A stretch of DNA of 64,000 nucleotides from positions 62,001 through 126,000 of the forward strand of contig NZ_JADWYK010000004.1 of the NCBI RefSeq assembly GCF_015773195.1. Reading direction: 5' to 3'. The notes under the pieces are model-generated. The model saw only the letters and a list, made by a program, of their open reading frames with translations. It was not told the origin of the DNA and ran no database searches. This document shows, piece by piece, positions 15,056-23,679 of this stretch; position 1 is the first letter of the stretch; each line of letters begins with the position of its first letter. Source of the stretch: Hymenobacter guriensis (GTDB taxonomy: Bacteria; Bacteroidota; Bacteroidia; Cytophagales; Hymenobacteraceae). Both the position numbers and the translations under genes were made by a program.

Positions 15056-16159
15056 ATGGCAACCATAACCAAAGAAGACGTCCTCAAGGCCCTGAGCTAC
15101 GTGGAGGAGCCCGACCTGGGCAAAGACCTCGTGACGCTCAACATGATTGAGGACGTGCAGATCAACGGCCGCACCATCTCCTTCACGGTAGTACTGACCA
15201 CGCCCGCCTGCCCCCTCAAGCAGCTTATTCACGATGCCTGCGTGCGCGCCATTCACACGATGGTAGACGCCGAAGCCGAGGTGGTAGTGGTGATGACCTC
15301 ACGCGTGACGACTATGCGCCAGAACCGCGACCTGCTGCCCGGCGTGAAGAACATCATTGCCATTGCCTCGGGCAAGGGCGGTGTGGGTAAGAGCACCGTC
15401 ACGGCCAACCTGGCCATTGCCCTGGCCAAATCAGGCGCCAAAGTGGGCCTCGTGGACGCCGATATTTCCGGCCCCTCCATGCCCCTTATGTTTGGGGTGA
15501 TGGACGAGCGGCCCCACGTGTTCCAGGGCCCGGACGGCAAAAACCTCATCCAGCCCGTTGTAGCGCATGGCGTGAAGCTGATGAGCATTGGCTTCCTGGC
15601 TCCGGCCGAGTCGGCCATTGTGTGGCGCGGCCCTATGGCCTCTTCGGCCCTCAAGCAGTTTATTACGGAGGTAGACTGGGGCGAGCTGGACTACCTGCTC
15701 CTCGACATGCCCCCTGGCACTTCCGACATCCACCTCACCATGGTGCAGACGGTGCCCGTGACTGGCTCGCTCATCGTGACCACGCCCCAGAAAGTAGCCC
15801 TGGCCGACGCTGAGAAGGGGTTGCAGATGTTCCGCCTGCCCCAGATTAACGTGCCGGTGCTGGGTATTGTGGAGAACATGGCCTGGTTTACGCCGGCCGA
15901 GCTGCCCGACAACAAGTACTTCATCTTCGGGGAAGGCGGCGGCGTGGCGCTGGCCGAAAAGCACCAGGTGCCGCTGCTGGGCCAGATTCCGCTGGTGCAG
16001 AGCATCCGCGAGAACGGCGACCTGGGCACACCCGCCATCCTGCAGGAAAACACGCCTTCTGCTGCCGTTTTCGCGCAGCTGGCAGAAGAGCTGGCCCGCC
16101 AGGTGAGCATCCGCAACGCCGTGGCGCCCAAAACCAACATCGTGGAAATGAAATCGTAG
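15056..16159 (+). CDS. mrp: Mrp/NBP35-family Fe-S carrier ATPase
   Basis: 367 residues. The N-terminal MIP18-like domain (about 1-85) has ALSYVEEPDLGKDLVTLNMI and TTPACPLKQ. The P-loop domain starts with IAIASGKGGVGKSTVTANLA, a deviant Walker A, followed by GLVDADISGPSMPLMFG and LDYLLLDMPPGTSDIHLT. The CxxC usually found near the C-terminus of ApbC proteins is not visible; the segment reads VENMAWFTPAELPDNKY. It probably moves Fe-S clusters to apoproteins in the cytoplasm. The NifU-like scaffold gene follows at 165 bp, a functional match. The start is fixed by homology at MATITKEDV and by the promoter. Confidence 0.95.
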   Translation: MATITKEDVLKALSYVEEPDLGKDLVTLNMIEDVQINGRTISFTVVLTTPACPLKQLIHDACVRAIHTMVDAEAEVVVVMTSRVTTMRQNRDLLPGVKNIIAIASGKGGVGKSTVTANLAIALAKSGAKVGLVDADISGPSMPLMFGVMDERPHVFQGPDGKNLIQPVVAHGVKLMSIGFLAPAESAIVWRGPMASSALKQFITEVDWGELDYLLLDMPPGTSDIHLTMVQTVPVTGSLIVTTPQKVALADAEKGLQMFRLPQINVPVLGIVENMAWFTPAELPDNKYFIFGEGGGVALAEKHQVPLLGQIPLVQSIRENGDLGTPAILQENTPSAAVFAQLAEELARQVSIRNAVAPKTNIVEMKS

Positions 16160-16254
16160 CATTTCCATCGTTTTCAGCTGGTTAAGCTGTCTGCAAGCTC
16201 GTCGGGCAACTTTGCGGCTGGTCGGTTTGTTGCTTCCATACGCGCCAAAAGCGC

Positions 16255-16262
16255 TACCTTTG
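16255..16262 (+). promoter_or_regulatory. TACCTTTG -7 element for the NifU-like gene
   Basis: Exact TAnnTTTG match, 62 bases before the ATG. Confidence 0.6.
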
Positions 16263-16324
16263 ACCAAGTAATTTGCTGCTCACGGTGTCTTTCCTGGCCC
16301 GGTCTGCAGCTCAATCTTAGATTC

Positions 16325-16660
16325 ATGACGCATTCCGCTGCCGTAGAAAACCATCCGCTCCTGCCTCGTATTGAGCAGGCCCTGGATACCATCCGGCCCT
16401 ATCTGGCTGCCGACGGGGGCAACGTGCGCGTGCTGGGCATCTCCGACGATATGGTGCTGCAGCTGGAGTTGCTGGGCGCCTGTGGCACCTGCCCCATGTC
16501 GCCGATGACGCTGAAAGCCGGCGTGGAAGAATCGGTGAAGAAAGCCGTGCCCGAAATCCGCGCCGTGGAAGCCATCAACCTCACGCCTATGTCGGCCCAG
16601 CCCGCCGGCCAGACCGGCCACCCCGTGTCGCCCGCCCCAGTACCAACGCCCAATTTTTAA
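16325..16660 (+). CDS. NifU-like Fe-S scaffold protein
   Basis: 111 residues, consisting of one NifU C-terminal domain. Diagnostic features are ALDTIRPYLAADGGNVRVLG and the cluster-binding LLGACGTCPMSPMTLKAGVE (CxxC). The C-terminal 20 residues are a Pro/Gln-rich tail with no domain. It assembles or carries [4Fe-4S] clusters; the neighbouring Mrp protein is a likely partner. It ends just before a terminator. Confidence 0.95.
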   Translation: MTHSAAVENHPLLPRIEQALDTIRPYLAADGGNVRVLGISDDMVLQLELLGACGTCPMSPMTLKAGVEESVKKAVPEIRAVEAINLTPMSAQPAGQTGHPVSPAPVPTPNF

Positions 16661-16680
16661 GCGTACTTCGATTTATACAG

Positions 16681-16730
16681 CGCGCCCCGCTCCTGCCGGT
16701 TTTCCGGTCGGGGGCGGGGCGCGGTGTTTC
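16681..16730 (+). terminator. Terminator after the NifU-like gene
   Basis: CGCGCCCCGC (16681-16690) pairs with GCGGGGCGCG (16714-16723) and is followed by GTGTTTCTTC; an inner CCGGTTTTCCGG strengthens the hairpin. Confidence 0.7.
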
Positions 16731-16756
16731 TTCAGCATTGATAATTCAGCACACAA

Positions 16757-17575
16757 CTATTTGTAGCCAAGATTTATTTCTTTCATCTCAAAATAGCATT
16801 TCTCACAAACCACTCTAATATCAGCAAACTCCATCGACTTTTTATTCCATCCATCCTCTCTCCGCCTTATCTTTTCACATTCATTACACCATGCCTGATA
16901 GTCATCATCGTATAATTCCATATTCTCATATGTATCGAATGCTTCTTCAAATCCAACTTCCTCACGAGCCATTAGATGACTACACACAAATGCCCTTCTT
17001 CTATATTCATGCTTATCACACTCCACATACAAATCTTTTATATCCTTAGCAGTTTCATTGTCAACAAATTCGGTAAGTACCATAAAAATCAATAGGTGCT
17101 CAGAGGTTGGCCTGTACGCCCCGATACCTTTCATCAGCTTAGCAGTAATAGCCGTAAATTCCCAGGCTTCATGTTCACTGCTGGCAAAATATCCTCCTGT
17201 TAGCTTTTCGTAGCCGTGCTTTTCGCCAAATTCTTTAACATGTAGGATATCATCCTTGACCTTGGATAAAGTATGCTCGTTATCCCACGACCACTTCCAC
17301 GTATTAAACTTCTTAGAGAAACTACCTACATTAACATATTTAAAATTCAATTCATCATCACCGGTTGAGAAAGTTAGCAAACCTGTAGCTTGGTTGTAAA
17401 ACCAATTTTCATATTCATGAATAGGGTAAATAGATTCCAATTCGTTTTGCGTATCCATTAAATCCGTAACACAATTTTTAGCAAATTTGATATATGGCAC
17501 TTTTCCCATTTGAGTGAAAATACATTTTAGAGAGTAGATTCCCAAGTCTTGTGCTAAAGTTACTGCTTCTGGCAT
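16757..17575 (-). CDS. Hypothetical protein, AT-rich, DUF6882-like
   Basis: 272 residues. The gene is far richer in A+T than its neighbours and uses codons (AAA, ATA, TTT) that they avoid. The central part reads FSTGDDELNFKYVNVGSFSK, then KFNTWKWSWDNEHTLSKV; the W-x-W-x-WxN pattern is typical of the DUF6882 group, whose role is unknown. The C-terminus has two Cys pairs (CNECEKI and VCEKCYF) that could bind zinc. No partner is encoded beside it; fah is divergent. Likely a recent acquisition. Some members of this group occur near immunity or toxin loci, but nothing here shows that. Confidence 0.75.
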   Translation of the reverse strand: MPEAVTLAQDLGIYSLKCIFTQMGKVPYIKFAKNCVTDLMDTQNELESIYPIHEYENWFYNQATGLLTFSTGDDELNFKYVNVGSFSKKFNTWKWSWDNEHTLSKVKDDILHVKEFGEKHGYEKLTGGYFASSEHEAWEFTAITAKLMKGIGAYRPTSEHLLIFMVLTEFVDNETAKDIKDLYVECDKHEYRRRAFVCSHLMAREEVGFEEAFDTYENMELYDDDYQAWCNECEKIRRREDGWNKKSMEFADIRVVCEKCYFEMKEINLGYK

Positions 17576-17612
17576 AAAAAATTGAGCTTGATTCTCATTC
17601 CCTCGCCCCCGC

Positions 17613-17620
17613 TACCTTTG
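17613..17620 (+). promoter_or_regulatory. TACCTTTG -7 element for fah
   Basis: Exact TAnnTTTG match, 27 bases before the chosen ATG; it rules out the longer upstream reading frame as the start. Confidence 0.7.
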
Positions 17621-17647
17621 CCGCTTCTACCACCAACCATCCGCCCG

Positions 17648-18931
17648 ATGCCAAATCCGAACGACCCCGCCCTGCACTCCTGGATTGATATTACTCCCGG
17701 CAGCGACTTTCCGATTCAGAACCTGCCCTTTGGCGTGTTTGAGACGGAGGAGCGCGGGCCGCGGCTGGGCGTGGCCATCGGCGAGTACGTGCTGGATCTG
17801 TACGCCGTGGCGCAGTTCGGCTTTTTTGAGGACCTGGAGCTGGGGCCGAAGATGCCGAAGATTTTCCGGCGCCGTACCCTCAACCAGTTTATAGCCCTGG
17901 GCCGCCCGGCATGGCGGGCCGTGCGCCAGCGTGTATCAGAGCTGCTGCGCCACGACAACGTCTCTCTCCGCTCGGATGAGGTGATGCGCACGTGCCTGCT
18001 GCGCCAGCGCGAGGTGCGGATGCTGCGCCCCGTGAAGCCTCACAACTACACCGATTTCTACAGCAGCATCGAGCACGCCACCAACGTGGGCATCATGTTC
18101 CGCGACCCGGCCAACGCCCTGCTGCCCAACTGGCGCCACATTCCCATCGGCTACCACGGCCGGGCCAGCAGCATTGTGGTGAGCGGCACCGACGTGCGCC
18201 GGCCCAACGGGCAGCGCAAAGCCCCCGATGCCGCCGCGCCTTCCTTCGGCCCCTCCCAACAATTGGATTTTGAGCTGGAAATGGCCTTCGTGGTGGGCAA
18301 AGGCACACACCTGGGCGACACGGTGCCGGTGCAGCACGCCGAGGAGTACATCTTCGGGCTGGTGCTGTTCAATGACTGGAGCGCGCGCGATATCCAGAGC
18401 TGGGAATACGTGCCACTGGGGCCGTTTCTGGGCAAGAGCTTCGGCAGTAGCGTGTCACCGTGGGTAGTAACGCTCGATGCGCTGGAGCCATTCCGGGTGG
18501 CCGGCCCCGTGCAGGAGCCCGAGCCCCTGCTTTACCTGCGCCAGCTCGACCAGCACAACTTCGACATCAACCTAGAAGTGACCATCCAGCCCGAAGCCGG
18601 CCCCGAAACCACCGTGTCGCGCTCCAACTTTGGGCTGATGTACTGGAGCATGGCCCAGCAGCTGGCTCACCACAGCTCCAACGGCTGCAACCTGGAAGTC
18701 GGCGACCTGTACGCCTCGGGCACCATATCCGGCCCCACGCCCGATTCGCTCGGCTCGATGCTGGAGCTGGCCTGGCGCGGCACCCGCCCGGTGCCCTTGG
18801 CCGACGGCTCGGAGCGCAAGTTCCTACAGGACGGTGACCGGGTGACTATGCGCGGCTACTGCGAGCGGAACGGCCTGCGCATCGGCTTCGGGGAGGTAAC
18901 GGGCAAAGTGCTGCCGGCCCCGCAGCTATAA
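17648..18931 (+). CDS. fahA: Fumarylacetoacetase
   Basis: 427 residues, the normal length. It hydrolyses fumarylacetoacetate to fumarate and acetoacetate, the last step of tyrosine breakdown. An N-terminal SH3-like domain contains IQNLPFGVFET; the catalytic FAH domain has YTDFYSSIEHATNVG, the catalytic His in GYHGRASSIVVSG, metal ligands in LDFELEMAFVVGKG and VLFNDWSARDIQSWEY, and GKSFGSSVSPWVV. No other tyrosine-degradation gene is nearby. The start was chosen downstream of the TACCTTTG element. Confidence 0.97.
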   Translation: MPNPNDPALHSWIDITPGSDFPIQNLPFGVFETEERGPRLGVAIGEYVLDLYAVAQFGFFEDLELGPKMPKIFRRRTLNQFIALGRPAWRAVRQRVSELLRHDNVSLRSDEVMRTCLLRQREVRMLRPVKPHNYTDFYSSIEHATNVGIMFRDPANALLPNWRHIPIGYHGRASSIVVSGTDVRRPNGQRKAPDAAAPSFGPSQQLDFELEMAFVVGKGTHLGDTVPVQHAEEYIFGLVLFNDWSARDIQSWEYVPLGPFLGKSFGSSVSPWVVTLDALEPFRVAGPVQEPEPLLYLRQLDQHNFDINLEVTIQPEAGPETTVSRSNFGLMYWSMAQQLAHHSSNGCNLEVGDLYASGTISGPTPDSLGSMLELAWRGTRPVPLADGSERKFLQDGDRVTMRGYCERNGLRIGFGEVTGKVLPAPQL

Positions 18932-19234
18932 AATCAGTCTGGCTTTTACTTTCTCCAGCATGTCCGACTTCCTCCCCGAAGTCGGACATGCTGCTGTAAT
19001 ATGTTATGTTACAACGAAGTACTCTTCGATTGGCCGACGTACGTGTTTATCCGGAGTTCTGCGGGCGAAGTACGTATTTCCGGCTTATTACCAATTTCCT
19101 GTAACCCTACGGATAGCAGGGAGTACAATTTACTACCACTCAGCCCTTGTTTTTTCCAGTCTTTACTTGGGAAAAGCCTACGTGCAAGCGGCCTGAAGGA
19201 AAAACCTCTACTCTCACTACAAAACAGGAATTGT
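18932..19234. other. Gene-free interval between fah and the alcohol dehydrogenase
   Basis: About 300 bases without a credible gene. It contains the hairpin at 18957-18992 and an AT-richer stretch upstream of the dehydrogenase with no clear TAnnTTTG element. Confidence 0.6.
18957..18992. terminator. Perfect 15-bp hairpin after fah
   Basis: AGCATGTCCGACTTC (18957-18971) pairs fully with 18978-18992 around a 6-base CTCCCC loop. No T-run follows, so it is either a Rho-dependent pause/mRNA 3' stabiliser or a regulator site rather than a standard terminator. Confidence 0.5.
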
Positions 19235-20374
19235 ATGCTCGCAATGGACTACCGAGGCCCGAAAAGGGTCCGTGCCGTGCAGAAACCGATGCCGGAAATC
19301 AAGCACCCGCAGGATGCTATTGTGCGGGTGCTGCGTACCTGCATCTGCGGCTCCGACTTGCACCTTTACAACGGTAACGTGCCCGATACCCGCGTGGGCA
19401 CCACCTTCGGCCACGAGTTTGTGGGGGAAGTGGTGGAAATCGGCTCGGAAGTAACCAAGCTGAAAACCGGCGACCGGGTACTAGTGCCCTTCAACATTGC
19501 CTGCGGGGAGTGTCACTTCTGCCGTCAGGGCATGTATGGCAACTGCCACGAGTCGAATACTGAAGCTACGGCCGTAGGTGCCATCTTCGGGTACTCGCAC
19601 ACGGCTGGTGGCTACGACGGCGGCCAGGCTGAGTATGCCCGGGTGCCCTACGCTAACGTGGGCCCCACCATCATCCCCGAGGGCATGGACCTCGACGATG
19701 CTGTACTGCTGACCGACGTGGTGCCTACCGGCTATCAGGCCGCCGAAATGGCGGGTATCCAGACCGGCGACACCGTAGTAGTGTTCGGTGCAGGGCCGGT
19801 TGGTATTATGGCTGCCCGCTGCGCCTGGCTGTTCGGCGCGGGCCGCGTCATCATCATCGACAAAGAAGAGTACCGCCTCGACTTTGCCCGTAACTACTCC
19901 TATTGCGAGGCTTACAACTTCGAGGAAATCGGCGACCCGGTGGTGTTCATTAAGAAGATTACTGATTGGATTGGGGCCGACTGCGTGATTGACGCCGTGG
20001 GCGCCGAAGCTGCTGGCAACGCCATGCAGACAATCACGGGCCGTAAGCTGCTGCTGCAGGCCGGCTCGGCTACGGCGGTGCACTGGGCTATCAACTCGGT
20101 GAAGAAAGGCGGCGTGGTGTCCATCGTGGGGGTATACGGCCCGACCGACAACCTTATCCCGATTGGCAACGTGCTGAACAAAGGATTGACCATCCGCGCC
20201 AACCAGGCGTCGGTGAAGCGTCTGCTGCCCCGTCTGATCCAGCACGTGCAAAACGGTACGCTCAACCCCAAAGGGTTGATTACTCACCGCATTCCGCTGG
20301 CGGAAGTGGCCGACGGCTACCGCATGTTCTCGGCCAAGCTCGACAACTGCATCAAGCCTGTGTTGATTCCCTAA
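19235..20374 (+). CDS. Zinc-dependent alcohol dehydrogenase (MDR family)
   Basis: 379 residues. The catalytic zinc site is visible in TCICGSDLHLYNG and TFGHEFVGEVVE; the structural zinc loop is CGECHFCRQGMYGNC; the Rossmann fold shows VVVFGAGPVGIMAARCAW and VIIIDKEEYRLDFA. It matches the group annotated as zinc-dependent alcohol dehydrogenase or glutathione-dependent formaldehyde dehydrogenase-like; the exact substrate is unclear. The start was chosen at MLAMDYRG because AGGA lies 5 bases upstream; a second ATG three codons later is possible. The 180-residue partner follows after 27 bases, probably as an operon. Confidence 0.93.
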   Translation: MLAMDYRGPKRVRAVQKPMPEIKHPQDAIVRVLRTCICGSDLHLYNGNVPDTRVGTTFGHEFVGEVVEIGSEVTKLKTGDRVLVPFNIACGECHFCRQGMYGNCHESNTEATAVGAIFGYSHTAGGYDGGQAEYARVPYANVGPTIIPEGMDLDDAVLLTDVVPTGYQAAEMAGIQTGDTVVVFGAGPVGIMAARCAWLFGAGRVIIIDKEEYRLDFARNYSYCEAYNFEEIGDPVVFIKKITDWIGADCVIDAVGAEAAGNAMQTITGRKLLLQAGSATAVHWAINSVKKGGVVSIVGVYGPTDNLIPIGNVLNKGLTIRANQASVKRLLPRLIQHVQNGTLNPKGLITHRIPLAEVADGYRMFSAKLDNCIKPVLIP

Positions 20375-20401
20375 TCTGCCACCCCGAAACGCTGACTTAC
20401 C

Positions 20402-20944
20402 ATGGAAAACAACGTGATAAATACGCCCATCGACCCCAAGCAGATTCCCGGCTGGGGCGTGGACGCAGACCCAAAGAACGACCCGACCTACCCGATGCGG
20501 TATCCGCGGATGAACGTAGGCCAGGACCCCGACAGCAAGCACCGCCCAGCTTCCCTGCAGCACGACGACACCGAGAAGCTGCGCTCCATTGAGCGGCCCA
20601 ACGTGTCGGCCGTGTATGGCACTACTGTGCCCCCAAGCGGGTTGAGCGGTATGATTCGGCGGGTAGCTTTCCGGTACAGCGAAAACCGCTACCGCCACTG
20701 GCTGCCCCTCGTTTTTGCTGACCGCGTGAACGTAGTCGAAGGTATCCTGGATGACTTTGCGCATGGCAAAGTGCCCAATATTTACGCCGAGAAAGGCTAC
20801 CCCGTGGAGTGGAAGCACAACCGCACCAGCCTGATTATCAAGCTGGCTACCGTGGCCGCAGTGGCCGCTGGCACCGTGGTATTGCTGAGCTCAGGCGGAA
20901 GCGAGAATAAAAAGGAAAAGCGCAGACCCCAGCGCCCTTACTAA
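20402..20944 (+). CDS. Hypothetical protein co-transcribed with the dehydrogenase
   Basis: 180 residues. The N-terminal two thirds are rich in Pro, Asp and Arg (GWGVDADPKNDPTYPM, then SIERPNVSAVYGTTVPP) and look soluble; a GMIRRVAFRYSENRYRHWLP segment is followed by FADRVNVVEGILDDFAHG. Near the C-terminus one hydrophobic helix (about 150-163, LATVAAVAAGTVVLL) precedes a basic tail. It may be a tail-anchored or peripheral membrane protein acting with the dehydrogenase. Family not recognised with certainty; function unknown. Confidence 0.85.
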   Translation: MENNVINTPIDPKQIPGWGVDADPKNDPTYPMRYPRMNVGQDPDSKHRPASLQHDDTEKLRSIERPNVSAVYGTTVPPSGLSGMIRRVAFRYSENRYRHWLPLVFADRVNVVEGILDDFAHGKVPNIYAEKGYPVEWKHNRTSLIIKLATVAAVAAGTVVLLSSGGSENKKEKRRPQRPY

Positions 20945-21053
20945 GCTGCCGACAGCGGGCCCAACAACCCGGGGGTACCTCATCAGCCGCTGTATGCAAG
21001 AGCAGCTGCAAGCTTTTGCCCAGCCCAAACACGTAGCGCCCCGCGCATAATCC

Positions 21054-21110
21054 TCTGTGAGCAACACGCCCACGGACGAGGTGAAAACACCTTGTTCGTG
21101 GGCGTTTTTT
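21054..21110 (+). terminator. Hairpin repeat, copy 1, with T-run
   Basis: ACGCCCACG and CGTGGGCGT close an imperfect stem containing GAGGTGAAAACACCTT, followed by TTTTTTG. It can serve as a terminator for the 20402 gene. Its sequence, including the flank TCTGTGAGCA, recurs in inverted orientation at 24352-24406. Confidence 0.7.
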
Positions 21111-21388
21111 GTTATGGCATGTCTGTAAGGGCTCAACGGGCCAGTGCGTACTACCGGTAAGCTCAGAGGCAATAAAAGCACTTAGATAAAATGGTCCTTC
21201 CTGACCTTTATCTGCTGACTGTTTCTATAGCGTTTCGCAGTGTTGGCTGGCATTTAGATGGAAGGAGCCACAGTTGAAAGGCAGCCACTTATTTATATAA
21301 GAGCTTATTATGCAATTCAATAATTAACGCAGCAGAGCAACCAGCAGCCGGGTAACGGCAAGGTAGCCAGGCGCCGGAACAGGCGTAG

Positions 21389-21396
21389 TATCTTTG
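21389..21396 (+). promoter_or_regulatory. TATCTTTG -7 element
   Basis: Exact TAnnTTTG match 18 bases before the ATG of the small membrane-associated protein. Confidence 0.6.
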
Positions 21397-21413
21397 CTGA
21401 TCTAACTTGCCTG

Positions 21414-21788
21414 ATGCCTCTTCTAGCCCACTTTTGGTTTTCGCTGCGCTTCGCAACCCTGGCGGTTTCGGTGATTATCGCGCTTGGCCTGAACCACCGG
21501 GAAGTGGAGATGCTGCATCTGCCGGCCATTCATGCCAAAGCCGGGACTTTGGCAGTGCCCCCTGAGGTATCGGTGGTGAAGCATAAAGTGGTACTGGAGG
21601 CAACGCATACGCACGGCCATTACGTGGCGCCCGCGGTGTTAGCCTGGCTCCCAGCCCCGGCGCTGGCTGCGTGCAGGAAGCCGCTGCTGCGCCGGGCACT
21701 TACGGTGCCCCGCCAACGGCCTTGCCGCTCCCCTGAGCGAGGCGCCCCGGCTGAGCTCCTCGCCCGTGTAACGGTTGTATGCGAGTAA
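21414..21788 (+). CDS. Small hypothetical protein with N-terminal hydrophobic segment
   Basis: 124 residues. A promoter element 18 bases upstream and a terminator overlapping the stop argue that it is real. Residues about 8-25 (FSLRFATLAVSVIIALGL) form a signal or membrane anchor. The middle contains ATHTHGHYVAPAVLAW, a His-rich patch that could bind metal. The C-terminal 35 residues are rich in Arg and Pro and may be less constrained. Resembles small periplasmic proteins annotated only as hypothetical in this group. No function assigned. Confidence 0.6.
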   Translation: MPLLAHFWFSLRFATLAVSVIIALGLNHREVEMLHLPAIHAKAGTLAVPPEVSVVKHKVVLEATHTHGHYVAPAVLAWLPAPALAACRKPLLRRALTVPRQRPCRSPERGAPAELLARVTVVCE

Positions 21789-21825
21789 AAAAGAAAGCCT
21801 GGCCTAGTGGCCGGGCTTTCTTTTT
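21788..21825. terminator. Bidirectional terminator
   Basis: AAAAAGAAAGCC (21788-21799) pairs with GGCTTTCTTTTT (21814-21825) around GGCC-TAGT-GGCC. A-run and T-run on opposite sides let it serve both the 21414 gene and the convergent yitT gene. Confidence 0.9.
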
Positions 21826-21866
21826 AGAGGTGCTTTTTCTAGGAGGTCGTGGCGGCCGAGCAGGCG

Positions 21867-22778
21867 CTAGTGCAGCGGGCGGCGCTTGAGCATACCGCCC
21901 ACGGCGTCGTCGACGCTGTGCTGCACGATAAACGCGTTGGGGTCCAGGCGCTTGATTTCCTCCCGCAGGCTGGGCAGCTCCAGGCGCGTAACCACCGTGA
22001 AAATGATTTTCCGCTCTTCGCGCTGCTCGCCCCGCTTGCCGAAGCCACTCTCGCCCTTGTATACCGTCACGCCCCGGCCCAGCTTGGTGGTAATGGCTTC
22101 CCGTACGGCCTCGCTGTGGTCGGAAATGATGGTAACGCCCGTGTACTGCTCAATGCCGGTAAGGATGAAATCAAGCGTCTTGGACGCCGCCACGTAGGTC
22201 AGAATGGAGTACAGCGCCTCGGTGACGCCCAGCACGAAGGCGGCCACCCCGAAGATGAAGATGTTGACAATCAGAATAATATCACTAACCTTTAGCAGGG
22301 CCGTGTTGCGGTTGATGAGCAGGGCCAGGATTTCGGTTCCGTCGAGCACGGCCCCGCCGCGCATAGCCAGCCCGATGCCCGCCCCGATGAATACTCCGCC
22401 GAACACGGCAGTAATGAGCAGGTCGGGGGTAACGTCGGGGTACGGCACCAGCACCAGGCAGGCGGCCAGGCCCGCAATGGCAGCCGCGCTTTTCAGGGCA
22501 AACTGTACGCCCATCTGCCGGTAGCCCAAAGCCAGAAAAGGCAGGTTGATGAGCAGCAGCCCCCAGGACAGCGGCAACCCCAGGACGTCAGACAGCAGCA
22601 TGGAAATACCGGTAGCCCCCCCGTCGATAAAGTGGCTCGACAATAGAAAGCCTTTAAGCCCCATGCCGGCCGACAGGATGCCAGCCACGATAAAGGCCAG
22701 GTTTTTCAGGCCGGTGCGGAAAGTAGACTTAACCGCGCTTTCTGGTGGTGTTGGGGCTAGTTCTCTGGGTGGGTGCAT
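21867..22778 (-). CDS. YitT family membrane protein
   Basis: 303 residues. Five transmembrane helices (about 25-190) include FIVAGILSAGMGLKGFLL and GGATGISMLLSDVLGL, the family N-terminal signature. The C-terminal cytoplasmic DUF2179 domain (about 215-290) shows GVTIISDHSEAVREAI, LGRGVTVYKGESGFG and KIIFTVVTRLELPSLREEI. Role unknown; proposed to be transporter-like. Convergent with the preceding small gene. The ATG is followed by an unusual Pro-rich 15-residue N-terminus. Confidence 0.94.
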   Translation of the reverse strand: MHPPRELAPTPPESAVKSTFRTGLKNLAFIVAGILSAGMGLKGFLLSSHFIDGGATGISMLLSDVLGLPLSWGLLLINLPFLALGYRQMGVQFALKSAAAIAGLAACLVLVPYPDVTPDLLITAVFGGVFIGAGIGLAMRGGAVLDGTEILALLINRNTALLKVSDIILIVNIFIFGVAAFVLGVTEALYSILTYVAASKTLDFILTGIEQYTGVTIISDHSEAVREAITTKLGRGVTVYKGESGFGKRGEQREERKIIFTVVTRLELPSLREEIKRLDPNAFIVQHSVDDAVGGMLKRRPLH

Positions 22779-22830
22779 GGAAATGAAACAAGTAAAAACA
22801 GCACCGGGCTAATGCCCGACGCCGCAAAGA

Positions 22831-23499
22831 TCAGTTCAGGCGGAAGTTCTTCAGGCTGCCGGGCAGGAGCGGGTGCTTGTCGAGCAGCAGAGCCCGGTAA
22901 ATGGCCAGCGTAAAAATCACCAGCAGCGCAATTTTCAGGTTGCTAAGCAGCGTGGCAGTGCCTTCGGTGACGACGGAGCCCCGGGAAAGCTCCTGCCCGA
23001 CCCGCTGCTGAATCAGGTTGAGGATCCTCAGGTCGCGGTGAATACGGTCGAACTCCTGCTCCAGCGCCTGGGTTGCAGGGCCGGGCAGCTGCGCCGCCAG
23101 CAGCTGCGCTTCCAGGACGTTATACCGGTTGAGGTGGGCCCGGAAATCATGGAACAACCGGGCTTCATCTGCCACCATGTACGTGGCCTGGTAGCCATCA
23201 ACCAGCACGCCTATAGCCTGATTGTGGCGGGCCAGCTGCCGTCGTACGTGCTCGAGCCGGACCCCGGCGGGGCTGCCAAGGTAGCCGGCCATCAGCTGCT
23301 GCTTGGCGTACATCAGGTCGTTGAGCTGAAACAAACCCGTGGCGGGCATCAATCTATCCTGGTACAGCGAAGAAACGGACGTGTTCAGGTCGCGCATCAG
23401 CCGCTTTTCCAGCACGCTACTGGCCAGGATGGTCAGCATCACGATCAGAAACAGGAAAACCGGCTTAGCCTTGTAGTGGATTCGGGACAGTAGAGGCAT
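22831..23499 (-). CDS. Membrane protein with a 4HB_MCP-like sensor domain
   Basis: 222 residues. A transmembrane helix (about 11-28, KPVFLFLIVMLTILASSVL) and a second one near the C-terminus (about 184-202, LKIALLVIFTLAIYRALLL) enclose a helical region of about 150 residues with LMPATGLFQLNDLMYAKQQL, matching four-helix-bundle ligand sensors of chemoreceptors. It has no HAMP, kinase or signalling domain, so it is a stand-alone periplasmic sensor or a truncated receptor. It lies divergent from a decayed two-component locus and may once have worked with it. Confidence 0.82.
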   Translation of the reverse strand: MPLLSRIHYKAKPVFLFLIVMLTILASSVLEKRLMRDLNTSVSSLYQDRLMPATGLFQLNDLMYAKQQLMAGYLGSPAGVRLEHVRRQLARHNQAIGVLVDGYQATYMVADEARLFHDFRAHLNRYNVLEAQLLAAQLPGPATQALEQEFDRIHRDLRILNLIQQRVGQELSRGSVVTEGTATLLSNLKIALLVIFTLAIYRALLLDKHPLLPGSLKNFRLN

Positions 23500-23679
23500 G
23501 ATGCAGGAGCTGGTGGTGACCGGAACAACCTAAATTGCAGATAAAAAACAGGAAAGTGGAAAAAGTCCCCTGAAGGTCGGCCAGCTTGACCTGCTTTTGC
23601 GCTGCCGGACGGGCAACCTGCATCGGTCCTGGCTGCTTACATTGCCCCGTTCACGAGTTCACGCGCATTCACTCCGGGT

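Larger units (their letters stand above)
20945..21413. other. Gene-free interval of about 470 bases
   Basis: No convincing gene. It contains the hairpin repeat 21054-21110 and, at its end, the promoter of the next small gene (21389-21396). Base composition drops toward A+T between 21180 and 21330. Confidence 0.6.
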
